Below the pieces are notes generated by a model that was given only the letters and a program-made list of their open reading frames with translations, was not told the origin of the DNA and searched no databases. A stretch of DNA of 64,000 bases, from positions 259,529,696 through 259,593,695 of the forward strand of contig OZ010793.1 of NCBI GenBank assembly GCA_963932465.1. Reading direction: 5' to 3'. Made by a program: the position numbers and the translations under genes. Of this stretch, positions 44,076-57,158 are shown piece by piece; positions within the stretch are counted from its first letter, which is position 1, and every line of letters begins with the position of its first letter. The stretch comes from Maratus speciosus (taxonomy: Eukaryota > Arthropoda > Arachnida > Araneae > Salticidae).

Positions 44076-46067
44076 AGACGGAAAAAAGAATATTTTAAAA
44101 CCGAAAATTGTATTTGTTCAGTCTACAACAGTTTCTTTTTATTTACAATTTTTAACACAAATGAATTTCTGTTTTTCTATGGTACATTAATTTAAATTAT
44201 GTGTTTATATTTTTTCCATTACCCTTGTAATAAAAAAAAGAAAAAAAACAGGCCTTTATTCTACCATTACGTTTTTAATAATAATAATAATAAAAATACA
44301 TGCCGTTATTCTAACTGTAAATGGAAGACTGAGATTTTTAAAAAAATGTCATACATCCAAAATTTTAAAAACTAAATTTTTAAAAAATATATATTTTTTT
44401 TAATTTTTAGGATAATTGAAAAAAAAATGAAAATTGTATAGTTTATTTATTATATGTATCGTATTTCAATCCGTTTTGCTGAGGAAAATATGAATTTTTA
44501 TGTGTAAAAAACTGTAAATAAAAGGAAAATGTCGATTGAACAAATAAAAATGCGTACATTTTTCTCTTTTACTTTTCATTAAATTCATAAAATGTTAACT
44601 TCATACTTTAAACTCTCTCTATGCATAAAAAAATAATAAATAAATGCTCAAGCTCATGGTTTTTTTTTCTTTTTTTTTGGTTACAAACTTAAGAAGTATT
44701 ACTACTTAATATTTCACTTTAAAAAACGGTACTGAAGATTACAAACGTAATCTAGTAAAATCAATCTCATTTACATTTCTGAATTATTGAAATTAGTGTT
44801 TGGTGGTGCTGCCATCTGTCTTTCAAATGTAAAAATATTATTCCATATAACGCCTCTCAACTACATCTGCAATTTTAAATACTGGTAAATAGGCCCTAAA
44901 AATTTTAATTTGGGTCTCGAAAATTCAGATTAGTACCAAGCTTCAATATCTTTTATGAACAGCAATTATATTTAAGAGATTTAGTCATTTATCATTGCTT
45001 TATCACAATATCAACGAGATTACATTTTGGCGATTTAATGTTACCAGTTCACTTTGGCAACTTTTTTCTTAAAGTTTAATTTCGTTTGATGCTGTGGAAG
45101 ATCGATGTTTTCCTGTGCTATTTCTGTATGGAATGTATGTATATTCGAACTGTTGCTCAATGAAAATGGATACTCAATTATTAAGCAAAAAATTGTAGGT
45201 TAGAATTTGATTTAGATAGATTTATTTAGCTTTATTAGTGAGCAATTATTGTATTTTAAATAAAAAGGTTTAAAGAGTAATATTTCTTGATATTCTTCTT
45301 AAAAAAGAAAACGTTTTATGTAGTAAAATTTAACAAAGCTTTATATCTATGAAACAAACCATAAAAAAAAAAATTCCCATTTTGTGTATAGGTGTGCTTT
45401 TTTAAGAGAGGAGGAGGAGGGGGAGAATTAAAGATGAATGGAAATCATGATCATGAGTTCACACCATTGGTCTTTAAATTTTTTTTTTTTTTTATCTTTT
45501 TATTATTAACCTAAAAAAAGCAGTGATATCAACACCAAAAACCCTTAACGGGTTAAAGTTTATGACTCAGCACTTTATCTTATTGCTATAAGAATTTTAA
45601 ATATGGAACTTAAAAATAATGATATCAAATTTTAAGTGACGCTATGCTATTAATTAATGTATATATACATACATTTATAGTATTTTTTTCATCATTTTAT
45701 TTTTGTTTTACTTGTAATTGCATGTGTAATAATTATGTTAAATTTAAAAGGATGTATAAAAATTTATTCATTGATGCTTTATCAATCACATCTTTCATAA
45801 ATTCAAAATATGAGTTTTAAAAGGTATGATATCAAAATTTAAGTGATGCCTTGATGTAGCTTTAAACAATTTGTTATAAAATTCAATTTCAATTGTTTTC
45901 AGTTTGGCTAAATATATTTACACATGCAACCGAAACTTTTAATTTACCAATACACTGTTAAAAATATCACTCTCACTGAACCTATACAATGCACTGTAAT
46001 GTATTTATATGAAAAATTTGATTTATCTTTTGTGCCACGCTATCCAAAATCAAAAGTAAAATTTATG

Positions 46068-46148
46068 TAAATGATTTTTGTGCATCATTGTATCCAAACT
46101 AAACGAAATGTATGCAAATGGATAACATGACGCACAAAAATCATTTTA
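46068..46148. repeat. inverted repeat with ~27-bp arms
   Basis: 'aaatgatttttgtgcatcat' (46070 onward) pairs with 'atgacgcacaaaaatcattt' (up to 46147) with a loop of about 25 bp. A small foldback element or hairpin; no target duplication was identified. Confidence 0.6.
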
Positions 46149-46747
46149 CTAAGCATCACAAACTATATTTTTTATTTTTAGTTTAATTGTACTTCATTTA
46201 TCTTTATAATTACAGACATACATATGTCTTTTATCTTCAGTTTCATTTTAAAGTTGTGTCTGTGTCTCTTGTTGCTAGCATTTATATTACGTTTATTTTT
46301 ATTTTGAGAAGAAAATATAACAGTATACTTAAATTACTTCTCTTATTTGGTCATGAAAAATGCTGGTACCAGTGTCTAAAACAACAAATATAAAGAATTG
46401 TTGAAAGGATCCTATTACAAATAAATTAATATTTTGTCCTTCTTGAAGACTGTTCGGACTAGTGATGTCCAAGAAAATAGATAAATTAAAAAAAAGGCAC
46501 CATTGATCATGATCTGAAAAGTTTTGCTTTATGCAAACATTTATCAAATTGCAAGCACATAGGTATTTTATATAGAGAGAGGCTTATCTTTATTATTATG
46601 TTAAATATGTTTTATGTAATTGTGCGTATGGGGTGGACAAAGTATTCATCATTTGTAAATTTAAAAAAAAACTGTTCTGCAAACATCACAGTTTTTTTTC
46701 TGGTGCTGCTGGGTGATATATATAATGGCTTTCCCGTCATATATTCA

Positions 46748-46915
46748 TTTACCCCCCCCCCCCTCGAAAATCAACATTTAACTTTAATTATTCACTTTTG
46801 GCTTTTTTTGTCATTATCCCCCCCCCCCCCTCAAATAAAACATTTAGTTTAAATTTGACATTTTATACTTAATTTCGTACTTCTGTATTCATTCACTTCC
46901 CCCCCCCCCCTCACA
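46748..46915 (+). repeat. three C-run units in tandem
   Basis: Runs of 12-13 C begin near 46752, 46819 and 46900, each followed by tc and an AT-rich 55-65-bp spacer with similar words (atttaactttaa, attcact). Likely an expanded short tandem repeat. Confidence 0.6.
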
Positions 46916-47698
46916 CTACTGTAAGTTTCATTTATACTTTAAAAGTTCGTTTTAAATGCATGCATCATTTTCTCAGCTATTTCCTTTTAACTTCACACAG
47001 ACATGTGTATAGAAATAAATCTTAACCGCAGTGATTTTCCGTTGAGATAAAAAAAAAAGAATAAAATAGAAATGAATTTCCTTGGCCTCTCAGCCGACAA
47101 TATGTAATGCATATTTTATGCGTAACACAGAACTGCGCATTAGTTTTTTCTCATCCTTTTTGGCTTGCATTCCTATTAATTTCCGCTCTTTATTTTGTCA
47201 GATAACGACCATATGCCCTCCTGACTAATACAGACAGTTGTTAAATTGTAACGTACATGTAATATCACGTGTTTAGCTATTCCTTCGATTACCCCGCCTA
47301 ACCCCAAGAATTTTATTAACTAGCAACCCTATAAGCCCACCATGGCATATAATTTAATTCAATGTAGAGCTTCATGATTTTTACTGATTGCTTTGTCTAC
47401 TCCATCCGTGTTATCGCCAATATCTTACATATGGTTGTCTTAAGCTTGCCAAAGCATGAGTAATTGTAACAAATACTTTATCACTATCGCTTCTGATCTT
47501 GAGCATGACAGACGTCAGCGTTCCTCCATCTGGGTCCCGCCCCACCGGGCCATCTTGTTAACTTCTCCCCTATTTTCTGTATGCTCACAGCCATCCCTTT
47601 CAAAGTTTCCATAATAAAATAATTTAAGTCCTCTAAAATTTTGTGTTGGAGTTTTTACAATGTTTGTGAACCTTGGTACACGAAAACACCTTCATAGT

Positions 47699-48545
47699 AC
47701 TTAGAAAACCTTTATATCTAATAAGTAATTAATATTTCAAATTTCATATTTCTATGCCCTTCAGTAATGCAAAAACCGTAATTTAGAACGTTTTTTGCTC
47801 CTGCACCCCCTTTGGGGTAGCATAAAACATAGCCTATGTTAGAGCAAGGGTTGTCACCATCATTTTGACACCACTATTTTTTAAATCGGTTTGGCATTTC
47901 CTGAGATTGTGTAGAAACTCCCATTCACAACGTTTTTTAGAACTCTTTTTGCACATTTTCACCCTTTTCAAATTTCAAATTTTTAAAGATCTGTTCTTAG
48001 AAAACCTTTATATCTAATGAGTAACTAATATTTCAAATTTCATATTTCTAGGCCCTTCAGTAACGCAAAAACCGTAATTTAGAACGTTTTTTGCTCCTGA
48101 ATCCCCTTTGAGGTAGTGGCACCGACATAAAATATAGCCTATCTTGGAGCAAGGGTTGTCACCATCATTTTGACACCATTATTTTTTAAATCGGTTTGGT
48201 ATTTTCTGAGATTGTGTAGAAACCACCATTTAGAACGTTTTTAGAACGCTTTTTTCACATTTTCACCCCTTTTAAATTTCAAATTGTTTAAAAAATGTTC
48301 TTAGATATTATTTATATCTTATAAGTAACTACCATACCCAATTTCATGATTCTAGTCCTTTCCATAACACAAAAATTGCATTTTTAGAACGTTTTTTGTT
48401 CCTGCACCCCCTTTGGGGTAGTGGCACCGACATAAAATATAGCCTATGTTCTAAGTTGGACTAACACCATCATTTTGATACCATTACTTTTGAAATCGGT
48501 TTGGTAGCTCCAGAGATTACCTCTAACAAACGAACAATTTTTACT
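47699..48545 (+). repeat. ~300-bp tandem repeat, three units
   Basis: Units begin at 'cttagaaaacctttatatct' near 47699 and 47996 and at a diverged copy near 48300, so the period is about 297-303 bp. Each carries 'cagtaa-gcaaaaaccgtaa', 'ttagaacgttttttgctcct' and 'accatcattttgacacca'. Just after the array 'ttataatattagtatagat' (48549-48567) resembles the 3' end of RTE-type LINEs, so the array could be LINE 3' UTR sequence. No open frame crosses the units. Confidence 0.75.
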
Positions 48546-48736
48546 TCTTTATAATATTAGTATAGATAACACACAATTAATAGCTTTACAATTTAAAATT
48601 TGTTTGTTATTTAAATTAAAGAGATCATATATATATGTGTGCGTATTTTAAGAACAGAGAAAAATATTGAGATCATTATTAAGATTATGAAGTCATTCCC
48701 ATCTATTAGACTATCTCACAAAGATTGTATATGAGA

Positions 48737-48956
48737 TCAGGATTGCCACTTATTTCGGAAATCAAATTCCTTGCACTTTCCTGAGTAAAAAATTAAATTT
48801 TCCCTGAGTAATTCCTCTGTTAATTTTCAAAATTTCAATGGATAAATTTTGCAAACTACCAAAATTTAGTAAAATTCCTTGTTTATAATACTATTTTTTT
48901 TACTCCCTCAGTTTTTCCAGTTTTCGCTATACAGTGGGAATGACAACCCTGAAGAT
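48737..48956. mobile_element. small hAT-like foldback
   Basis: 'caggattgccacttatttcg' and the inverted right end 'cagggttgtcattcccactg' give loosely matched ends of the hAT 'CAGGGTTG' type. The 8-bp flanks do not match clearly. Confidence 0.35.
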
Positions 48957-49004
48957 TATTATTTGTGAGGAAGATGGAGTCATAGTCCACATTTTGGCAT
49001 TTTA

Positions 49005-49107
49005 ACCCAATTTACCCAGGGAAAATTACCCATTTAACCCAGGTTTATTAATAAAACCCGCCTGGGCTGGGTTTAAAAAAAGGTTTTTTTACAACCCTGA
49101 GTAGCTA
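49005..49107 (-). repeat. fragment of a 'aacccaggttta' hAT-like end
   Basis: 'aacccaggtttattaataaa' followed by 'acccgcctgggctgggttta' ends in 'acaaccctg' at 49099-49107, a hAT-type end in minus orientation. The partner end is absent. Confidence 0.35.
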
Positions 49108-51311
49108 CGAAATCGATAAATTTGCTGATCAAGGGTCTCAAACATCAGTTCTGCAGTTTTATTTTGAAACCATTTTATTTAGCATTTAAAACACAATTTC
49201 TTTCATATTTGCATTATTAGTACAAGTAATATATCAAGTAGTTTCAGGTAATTTAACTCTTAAGAATTGTACTGGGGAATACAATTCCATGCACTGATAC
49301 CTGAAAACATTTTTTCTGATTTTTTTTGTTGTATTATTATTATTACACCCTCCTCCCCCTCTCCCTGCCCTCAGTAATTATCTAAAATTCAGTATTTTAA
49401 ATCTTTTCCTAAAATAATTAAAATGGTGATCTTGTCACTGGGACAACAATGAAATTTAAAAGTTATAATAACTATTTTCATTATTATTGATATCTTAATT
49501 GTAAAATCAATTTGAAAATGACTATTTTGTTTCATTAGTATTCTTACATTAAGTTATGATTCTAAATACAGTCATAAAAACAATTATTTATTTTATTTAT
49601 TTTTTTTTTTTTTTTTTTTTTTTTTTTGGTAGGGTAGAATGTTTATTGCTGGAATAGTGGGCATCCATTGCTGGAGTTTTAGGTGTTTTGATTTATTGCA
49701 GTTATGTAACTATGAGATTGGTTAAATATTGTTTATACTTAACTGGATTATATTGTTAAAAACTGGAATATAATAACTATTAATTAAAAATATAATTATA
49801 AAAGAAATTTCTTAAGGTTGTCCATTAGTGGCACATTTATCCTATTTTAGGGGTTGCTTTCCTATTTTTGTGATAAGAACATTACATTGAGTAAAAAAAA
49901 TTCATTTTTAGCTTTTAGCAAGCATTGTATTTCCCATTCGGTAATAATTGGAATTACTTGAGGTACCTCTACAAGGCAAACACCTATATTTCACATTTTA
50001 GTATCCTTAAACATGTATGCTTTTACAATAACAGGATCAATTAATAAAATCATTAATTGTAGAATTTAATTTAGTTGCAAAAACTCTCTTCATATGGAAA
50101 GCACATGCTAAGGATGCTTCAATAGCATGTATGCTTGAACAAATGAATTTTAAAAAGACCATTTTAAAGCAACATAATTTTGTGAAAGGGCCATTCTTAA
50201 GATATAGAATTTTGTAAGGGGCCTTTTTTTATGAGATGGAATTTTCTGAAGGTGTAGTTTTATTGAAATAGAATTGTGTGGGGGATTTAAAAAAGAAACC
50301 AATTTTTGCTGGGTTAGACCTCTATTGGTGTACTTTGATTATCAGATATCATATCGTTAGTAGCAATGTTATTTTTAACATTACATATCTCACAACGTTT
50401 GAGAGTTTATTCACAACGTTTGTTGTGAGAGTAAAGAACTATTGTTTTAGAAATCTGAGCCTTTTCTGAAATTTTAAAGCTATTTTTATAAATTAACATA
50501 CTGATATAATATATGAAAAATCATCAAAATTTTTATTATTACATTCTTAGTACCTCAAATAGTATATTTACTGAAAAAAGAGTAAACTACCAAAATTTTG
50601 GGGGACCTTTTCTGTAAACATTAAATATTGCATTATTTTTCTTTAAAATTGTAAAAATTAAAAAGAAACTGCATCAAAATAACTTATTTCCCCCAGACAG
50701 TTTCAAGAGGGTGCAACACTTGCCTGTCCTTTCTTTTAAAAAACAGTAACCTTCTTATTGCACCATTCTGCCCCACAGTAAAAAAAAAAAAAAAAAAATT
50801 ATACTCTTACTTCTTTTTGTATTGAAAAATTTTCTTATATAGTAAAAACAGAATCATTATTGTATATTGAAAAAAAAAGTGCCCTGGCTTTTAAACATTA
50901 AAATTGCCTTTAAAATTTAAATAAGTGCTGCTGTAATAATTATTAAAGGGTCCTTAAAATTTTTAAATGTGCCCTTACAAATCTAAAATGAGCCAGTTTC
51001 CCAACATCAGAACTCTGTCCTTTCTTAAACCTGTTACAAATGAAACTATCCTGTTTAATATTAATTTACTTGAAACAATCACTATTGTTATTATTACTAT
51101 ACTTTTTAAAAAATGGGTATCAAACATAGTGTGTATCTTAAATATTAAGTAACGACTAATGAATGGTGGAATGTTCAACATTAAACAAGAAAATTATATA
51201 AATTTCTTACTTGCATATAATTATTTTACTTCCATGCCCCATACAAAGTTGTATAACTAAAGCTTTAAGATTACTATGTAACAACAATAAAAATAAGATT
51301 TAAAAACTTAC

Positions 51312-51404
51312 TTCCAATAACACATGATGAGCTTTACGGAGAAACTCATCGTCATTCTCAAAATTTGGAGGAACATTCTTAGGCAAATCAGTAGACTGCC
51401 CAAC
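51312..51404 (-). CDS. TRMT112: TRMT112, internal exon
   Basis: Minus-strand exon of 31 codons in phase 0, with acceptor (ttttcag) above 51404 and perfect gtaagt donor below 51312. It reads VGQSTDLPKNVPP, then NFENDDEFLRKAHHVLLE. In TRMT112 the segment before the second zinc-binding cysteines has the form (E)NEEFLR..HH.LLEVEV, so EFLRKAHHVLLE joins perfectly with [12 protein letters not shown] in the next exon. The N-terminal part of the protein (MKLLTHN-like start and the MIPK.DW segment, about 60 residues) must lie at higher coordinates. It was not found by eye in 51.4-64 kb, so it may be in a short exon that was missed, or beyond the window. No stop or frameshift is seen, so the gene appears functional. 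Confidence 0.92.
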
Positions 51405-54338
51405 CTGAAAAAAATCAAACAATAAAATGAATGCTAACTTATGAACATCGTTAAAATTTTAATTTCAAGTCCTACAACTGAGAAAACTATTATAACACAT
51501 CAAACAAGGTTGCGAAAAAGCCAGCTAAAATTTAAAAAAGCCACGCCGATGGCTTTTATTGGTTTTAACCGTCTTTCTTTGGCCAAAATTGTTTTTTTTT
51601 TTTTTTTGGCCATAATTGGCTTTTATAAAGTGAAGCATTGTAATTATAAACTAGACATTTTAAAGTGTTTTGAATTAGTTTTAATGACATTTAATTGATC
51701 TACAGTTTAATAAGTAACCCAATTTCTGAATAATGAAGACATTAATACTGGAATAAAACTTTGATGGTTGCTAGTGATTTGTAGTCAGAATTGCAAATAT
51801 GTCAGCTAAAAGTTAAAAGGGTCGTACCAACTGCTTTATCTGGCTTTCACTGATCTTTAAATCCCCCCCCCCCCCCATTTTTTTCATTTTCACTGCTTTA
51901 TAAAATTGAAGAGGGCAATGGTTACTTAGTTACATGTTTTATTACTTAATTTTAAGAGCTATTAATATACGAGTCTTATTTTATTTCTAGTAAACATTTA
52001 AAATTATACATAGTCATTTAATAAAAACACCATTTCTCACTATTAAAAACATTATGAATAGCATATGCATGAATATGCTTAGCAACAAGATCTTCAAATT
52101 TTTATTTAGAAATTTCATTTTTTCCTATTTTTTTATACACTTATGTACCAAACTCCCCTCAAATATTATATCCTTTCTAATTTCTCTTTTAACATTTATA
52201 ACTTAAATCTCTCCATATGGACACATAACAATGTTTCCCTTTTGATGTGCTACATTTTGTCATTGTAATCAAATATAATCTTTAAAACATGTAGTATATG
52301 TGGAGCTATGTAATATAGAATTTCAAAACACCAGTTTGGAGTCAGATTTATATATATATATATATATTTTTTTTTTTTTAAACATAATGCCTTCACAGCT
52401 GCCTTCTAGCAGTTATAGAGACTTATTTATTTGACAAAATGTAATAGAAATTTATAATTTTTTAGTAGAAAATATTTATATGTGTATTAAAAATTAATTA
52501 ATCCAAATTTAAAACGAATAAGCTGTAAACCAACTTTTAAAAAAAAAACCCGGCTTTTTTTAAATGGCAATACTGATATCAACTGAGATTTTAATCAAGA
52601 TTTTGCAATTATAGCTCTTATGCACACTTTATCATATTAACACAGATGAGATAATAGGAAGTATGGTATGTAAAAACCAAAAAGCCAATAAATGTCTTGT
52701 CCAAATCTTTTAGGTAGATTTCGTAAGAAATACTACCTATTGCAGTCGTTACCATGGTGCGACTTTCGAAAAATTCCTTCATAACTTTTCATTATAGGAC
52801 CCCAGGAACCCAAAACCACCCCCACCTAAAAAGTTTATATATATATATATATATGTGTGTGTGTATGTATGTATGTACTAAACTTTGTCCGCACGATAAA
52901 AGACGCAATTATGCACAGATTGTCCTCAAACTCGCCAACAACTTTGATATGGCTAATATCTCGGCGGGGATTGAAAATGGGCGAAATCGGCCCAAGAGGG
53001 TGGAAATGGGGAGGGTTCAAAATTTTGAATACTGTCTTAACATGATTCTGATATAACCAGCTCTTACACAACAATGGCAGGAAAAAAAATAAAAGTTTTT
53101 CGTTATAGCAGTTGCCAACAATTAAAAAAAAAAACAATAAAATTCTCACCATAACAATTACTTTTCTAATGTAAAATTTTCACGTGTAAAATTAAATAGT
53201 TTGACAAATTGAAAACAAATTGAATATTACGTCATAAGTTTTCTACAGCAAGATTTCAGCATGAAAACTCAAAATAAAAAAATAGTTTGACGAATTAAAA
53301 AAATATGTATATTGCGTCATATTGGAAATATAATGGATCTCAGCAGGTGAATATGTAACGCCATGTGAGTTTGTGTCCTATTAAAACATGATAAAAACCC
53401 GACTATGGAAATATTAACATATTTTAACACTTTAAGGTTCTCTGAATTTTTTGTAGCCATTTTTTAAACCTATTCCATATACATGTGTGTGTGTATTCGT
53501 GTATATTATAATTTTCACAAAAAGTTTAGCTCCCTACAGCTCACTCTTTGTGAAGAAACTGGGTTTATCTCTAATCTTGATTTAAGTTTTGTTGGAGAAT
53601 TTAGTACTTAACTTCGAAATCTACCTCCGCCTGTAGGTCCGAGCCGGCAGGAATTTTTTAAAATTTTTAAGGTGAACTAACTATATTAACACTTTGAGAC
53701 TCAAGAACTCAGATTTGAAAAATATTTATTCAGATGTTAGAGTACATCCTTTTAAGCACGTAAAAATTAATTTTAAAAATTAGAACATAGAAATAAAATT
53801 TTATTGACTAAAAGGTACTTTTTTTTCACATCTCAAATAAACAGAAAATTACATACTTTTCATAAATAGTGTCAATTTTCTAATACAAAATTGTAAGTAT
53901 ATAGAAACATACCTTCATAAAAAATCTATTTTTGGACATCTCCAACCTTTTTAATTTTACAAAACTTATGAAGTTCATTTTTGCAATAACAATGTGAAAC
54001 TGCTCAAATGATAAATAAAACTTTGATATGAAAAATTAATTCAGTATCGCCATCTGTTGAGAATTCTATGAACAATTTATGTTAACTGTTACGTCAGAAG
54101 ATAGTAGCAATAAATAAAATTGTCTTTTAAAACCCGCTGTATATAAGTAACATTGATATTTGGGTTGGGTATGTTGCAGATATGCAACACGATGATACTG
54201 ATAAGTGTAAAACACCATATTCCTATCTTGACACTGTCCAGAGATATCTCCTCTACATTTCATATATTTCTTTATTTAAATATCTTTTAACACTCTTTAA
54301 ATATCTTTTATTAATAATATAAAGTTAATCATTTCTTT
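51405..54338. other. AT-rich sequence, probably upstream intron of TRMT112
   Basis: Microsatellites ta/tg/tatg at 52837-52880 and ta at 52350-52368, and a C-run near 51863. A GC-richer 45-nt motif occurs at 53609-53655. No exon was recognised. Frames at 52754-53056 and 52835-53152 overlap each other through microsatellite and are not called. Confidence 0.4.
53609..53655 (+). repeat. GC-rich 45-nt motif, copy 1
   Basis: 'gaaatctacctccgcctgta' followed by 'ggtccgagccggcaggaat' and T/A-rich sequence. An inverted copy lies at 58999-59043. Function unknown. Confidence 0.55.
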
Positions 54339-55110
54339 ACTTACCTTTTATCCACTCCTGTTATCCTATCTGTAAAGTCCTTTACTCCATTTGCTTTCTT
54401 TGCCGGACGTACTTTCGTTTTTCAATCCGTTTTTCAGCTGTCAGCTTCCATGCAATCAAGAGCACGCATTTCATTCGAATGACCGTCACGATAATAGTTC
54501 CACGTCCGCCGCCAGATGGCGTCATTCATTTGAGTCTATGGCACATCGGCTGTACGATCTTTCGTCATGGTTTTGTCTGCTGCTTCTGCTCCTTGAATTG
54601 CGTAATGAGATGCTATTTGAACGCCCGGCTGATATAAATATAGATCCATTTTCTTTTCTCTTCGCCTCCTCATTCTTTTTCCAATAACAGTGTTTTGTTT
54701 CTTCGGAGTCTCGATGGCGGAAGACGTCTGTTTAGAAGTTCTGTTGGTTTTCAACAAATTGTCATTTTACTTGTTCTTGCTTTAACCTGTGTCAAGCCAT
54801 TTACGAGGTTACTGATAGGAGCTCGATAGTATTCAACTTCGACTCCGATTTTAAAGTATGGACTCTGTTTTTCTCGTCAACAAGTAAATGCCAAGTCGTG
54901 AGTCATGAATGGTGGTTGTTAAAGTGAGGCTTGAAGTTGATTTATTTATCGATGGTTTTACTGCATCTATTTCAAGTGTTCTTTTGATTCTCTTCAATAC
55001 CTAATGTGATTTCATCTGTAAAGAAATGTTTTCCCGGTGTTATTCAGCATAGATATATGTGAATCATAATAGGTCATTGGTAGTTCATGGATATGTCTAA
55101 ACGACACAGA
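54339..55110 (-). promoter_or_regulatory. candidate gene start (promoter / 5' exon)
   Basis: This stretch is markedly richer in G, C and CpG than its surroundings (gccgccagatggcg, ctcgatggcggaagacgtc). The minus-strand sequence ending 'ggagtggataaaag' at 54345 is followed by a consensus gtaagt donor (plus-strand acttac, 54339-54344). It could be the first, largely untranslated exon of TRMT112 or of another minus-strand gene. A plus-strand atggcggaagac at 54714 is an alternative start. Short frames at 54391-54687 (plus) and 54536-54757 (minus) are open but unlike any family recognised. Confidence 0.35.
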
Positions 55111-55664
55111 ACCTTTAAGGAATGACGGTCACTCAAGCGATTTCCTCTTTTTATTTCTTTATGTGTTGTGAGGTCAGTTTTCCTTTTATCATTGTTAAAT
55201 ATGTTTTTCTAGATATGTATAATTTGATAACTTAATGTACTTAATATAATTTAAAGATTTATTACTGTTGGAAATATATTTTAATCATATTGTTTTATAT
55301 TTTATTTAATAAACGTTTAGTTTGTTTTTAAACTTAATTTGTTTTCATTTCGCCACCATACATCTCTTACCTTTTTCATAACTATTTAACACTGCATCAG
55401 GACTTTTAGCTTTAGCTTTCATTGTGTATTATTTTAAACTCTGCTAACTTAAATCCTTGTCGTTAATTTAATGACATCAGATACAAAGGGTTAAGTTTAT
55501 TTCTTTGACTTTACATTAGGGTGGACAAGTTTTGACAGTTCAAACTGTCAGTCCGAATTTTCAAATAATACACTTAAATATAAAAATTAATTTTGAACAT
55601 AACAAATATGTATTGCATATCATGTTCAAAATTACATTATTACTGAATATAAATAATAATAATA
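55111..55664. other. AT-rich, nothing recognised
   Basis: No gene or paired repeat. The last bases carry the 8-bp target word of the following hAT. Confidence 0.4.
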
Positions 55665-55834
55665 ATGTAAAATAGGGATGCACCGAATATTCGGTATCTA
55701 TTCGGTATTCGGCCATGTTACCGAATAGCAAACTATTCGGTACGCCGAATATTCGGCTTGGCCGAATATTCGGCTTGGCCGAATAGCAAACTATTCGGTA
55801 TGCCGAATATCAAAATATTTGGCCGAGCCGAATA

Positions 55835-57156
55835 GGGTCAGGTGGGGGAAAGTGGTGGTAATCTAAAAAAATGCACTTTTTTCACAATAAATGTACATAT
55901 TTTTACTTTTTTTTCAATTAATAGATAATTGGAGTTTGTGACAAATATTTCTATTAAGATTTGTAAATCTGGCAACAAGTTTACTGTTGTTTATCTTCTT
56001 GTTTACATATATATGCAGTTGTTCTTAACACATGGTATTGATAAACTTTGTTCTTGATCCTTTCTCACTTGAAAAAATTAGTATATTTTGATACATTTCA
56101 GTAGAAGAACTTCTTAAAAACAGATTCATGCATCAATGTAATAATTATTTTATTATTTCAATTTTTTATGATTTTTTTTCTGAGGTGGGGGAAAGTGGTG
56201 GTATAGTTACGCTTAGCTCAATGTTGTATGATGATTCAATTTTAGACTGTAGATGTGATTAATTTTTAAAAATGGGCTGTAATAAAAGTATTAATCTAAA
56301 AAAAAAAATAGGCTTTATTTATAAATTTTAATCTTAATATGATAATACAATTAAATTAAAAGTTATTTTTTACATAGGGTCAAGTGGGGGAAAGTGGGCC
56401 CATGGGGTAAAGTGTGGGTATATTGAAAAAAAACCTATTTTCTCTTTTAAATTAAGATATTTTGTTAATTCTTTATTAGAGACATATATTGAGATTATGG
56501 CAACTATTCTTATTTTATTTTTAGAAACTGGAAACAAATTTAATGTTTATAAACTATCTTGTTTATGCTCATTGCATACCGTCAAAAAGTCGATCAGCTA
56601 AAATAATAGCCCAAGTGATAAAAATTAATACATTATATCACATAAAGCATTTGAATAAGTCACCATTGGGGAACTATTAGACTTTTCTTGCTATTTGGTG
56701 GTGAAGATTATATAGAGTTCAGCAATATATGCTACATACTAAGTGAACCTAACTTTGACAGCCATGGACATTATTTCTTTAATTAAATAATACCTGATTT
56801 TTTTTTTTTTTTTTTTTTTTTGTGCATTTCTACCTTTAAAAATAATTAAGATACATTTATTTCAGTGTATTTTTATTTAAAAAACAATATTTACACATTT
56901 TTATTTAAATATACACTAATTTTGGAACTACCCCCACTTTCCCCCACCATGGGGTAAAGTGGTGGTATCAAAACATGCTCTTTTAAATGTATCACAGTCA
57001 GAATAAAATTGAGTGGTTATGCTTCATGTTTAATCTATATGAATCCAATGTATAGAAAATGCATCAAAAGTTTCATTAAAATAAATTTAACAGTTTGATT
57101 TTAGGGCCTTTTCTAAAAAAAGCTTGATTTTACCACCACTTTCCCCCACCTGACCC
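55835..57156. mobile_element. element with 'gggtcaggtgggggaaagtgg' ends, nested in the hAT
   Basis: Perfect inverted ends start gggtcaggtgggggaaagtg and extend about 27 bp. TA is present on both sides (55833-55834 and 57157-57158). Further copies of 'gtgggggaaagtgg' near 56186 and 56384, and of its complement near 56930-56945, form spaced subterminal repeats. There is no transposase, so it is non-autonomous. The TA flank suggests the Tc1/mariner/pogo group. It is younger than the hAT that it interrupts. Confidence 0.8.
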
Positions 57157-57158
57157 TA

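Larger units (their letters stand above)
42332..51311 (-). other. 9-kb intron of TRMT112
   Basis: Bounded by a gtaagt donor (plus-strand acttac at 51306-51311) and a catag acceptor (plus-strand ctatg at 42332). Contains an unbroken run of 50 A at 42510-42559, a hAT end, a tRNA-like fragment, C-run repeats and the ~300-bp tandem array described separately. Between these, 44.1-46.0 kb and 48.97-51.3 kb show no gene; only short direct repeats (for example gatatcaa-attttaagtga near 45624 and 45829). Confidence 0.8.

Noticed and set aside
47699..48545. CRISPR-like array
   Set aside because: The period is about 300 bp with no unique spacers between short repeats, and the genome is eukaryotic.
52754..53152. 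Overlapping open frames of about 100 codons on both strands
   Set aside because: Both run through a ta/tg microsatellite and show no domain or conserved motif.
54536..54757. Minus-strand 73-codon frame as the first coding exon of TRMT112
   Set aside because: The product is Arg/Lys-rich and has none of the TRMT112 N-terminal features (MKLLTHN start, MIPK.DW).
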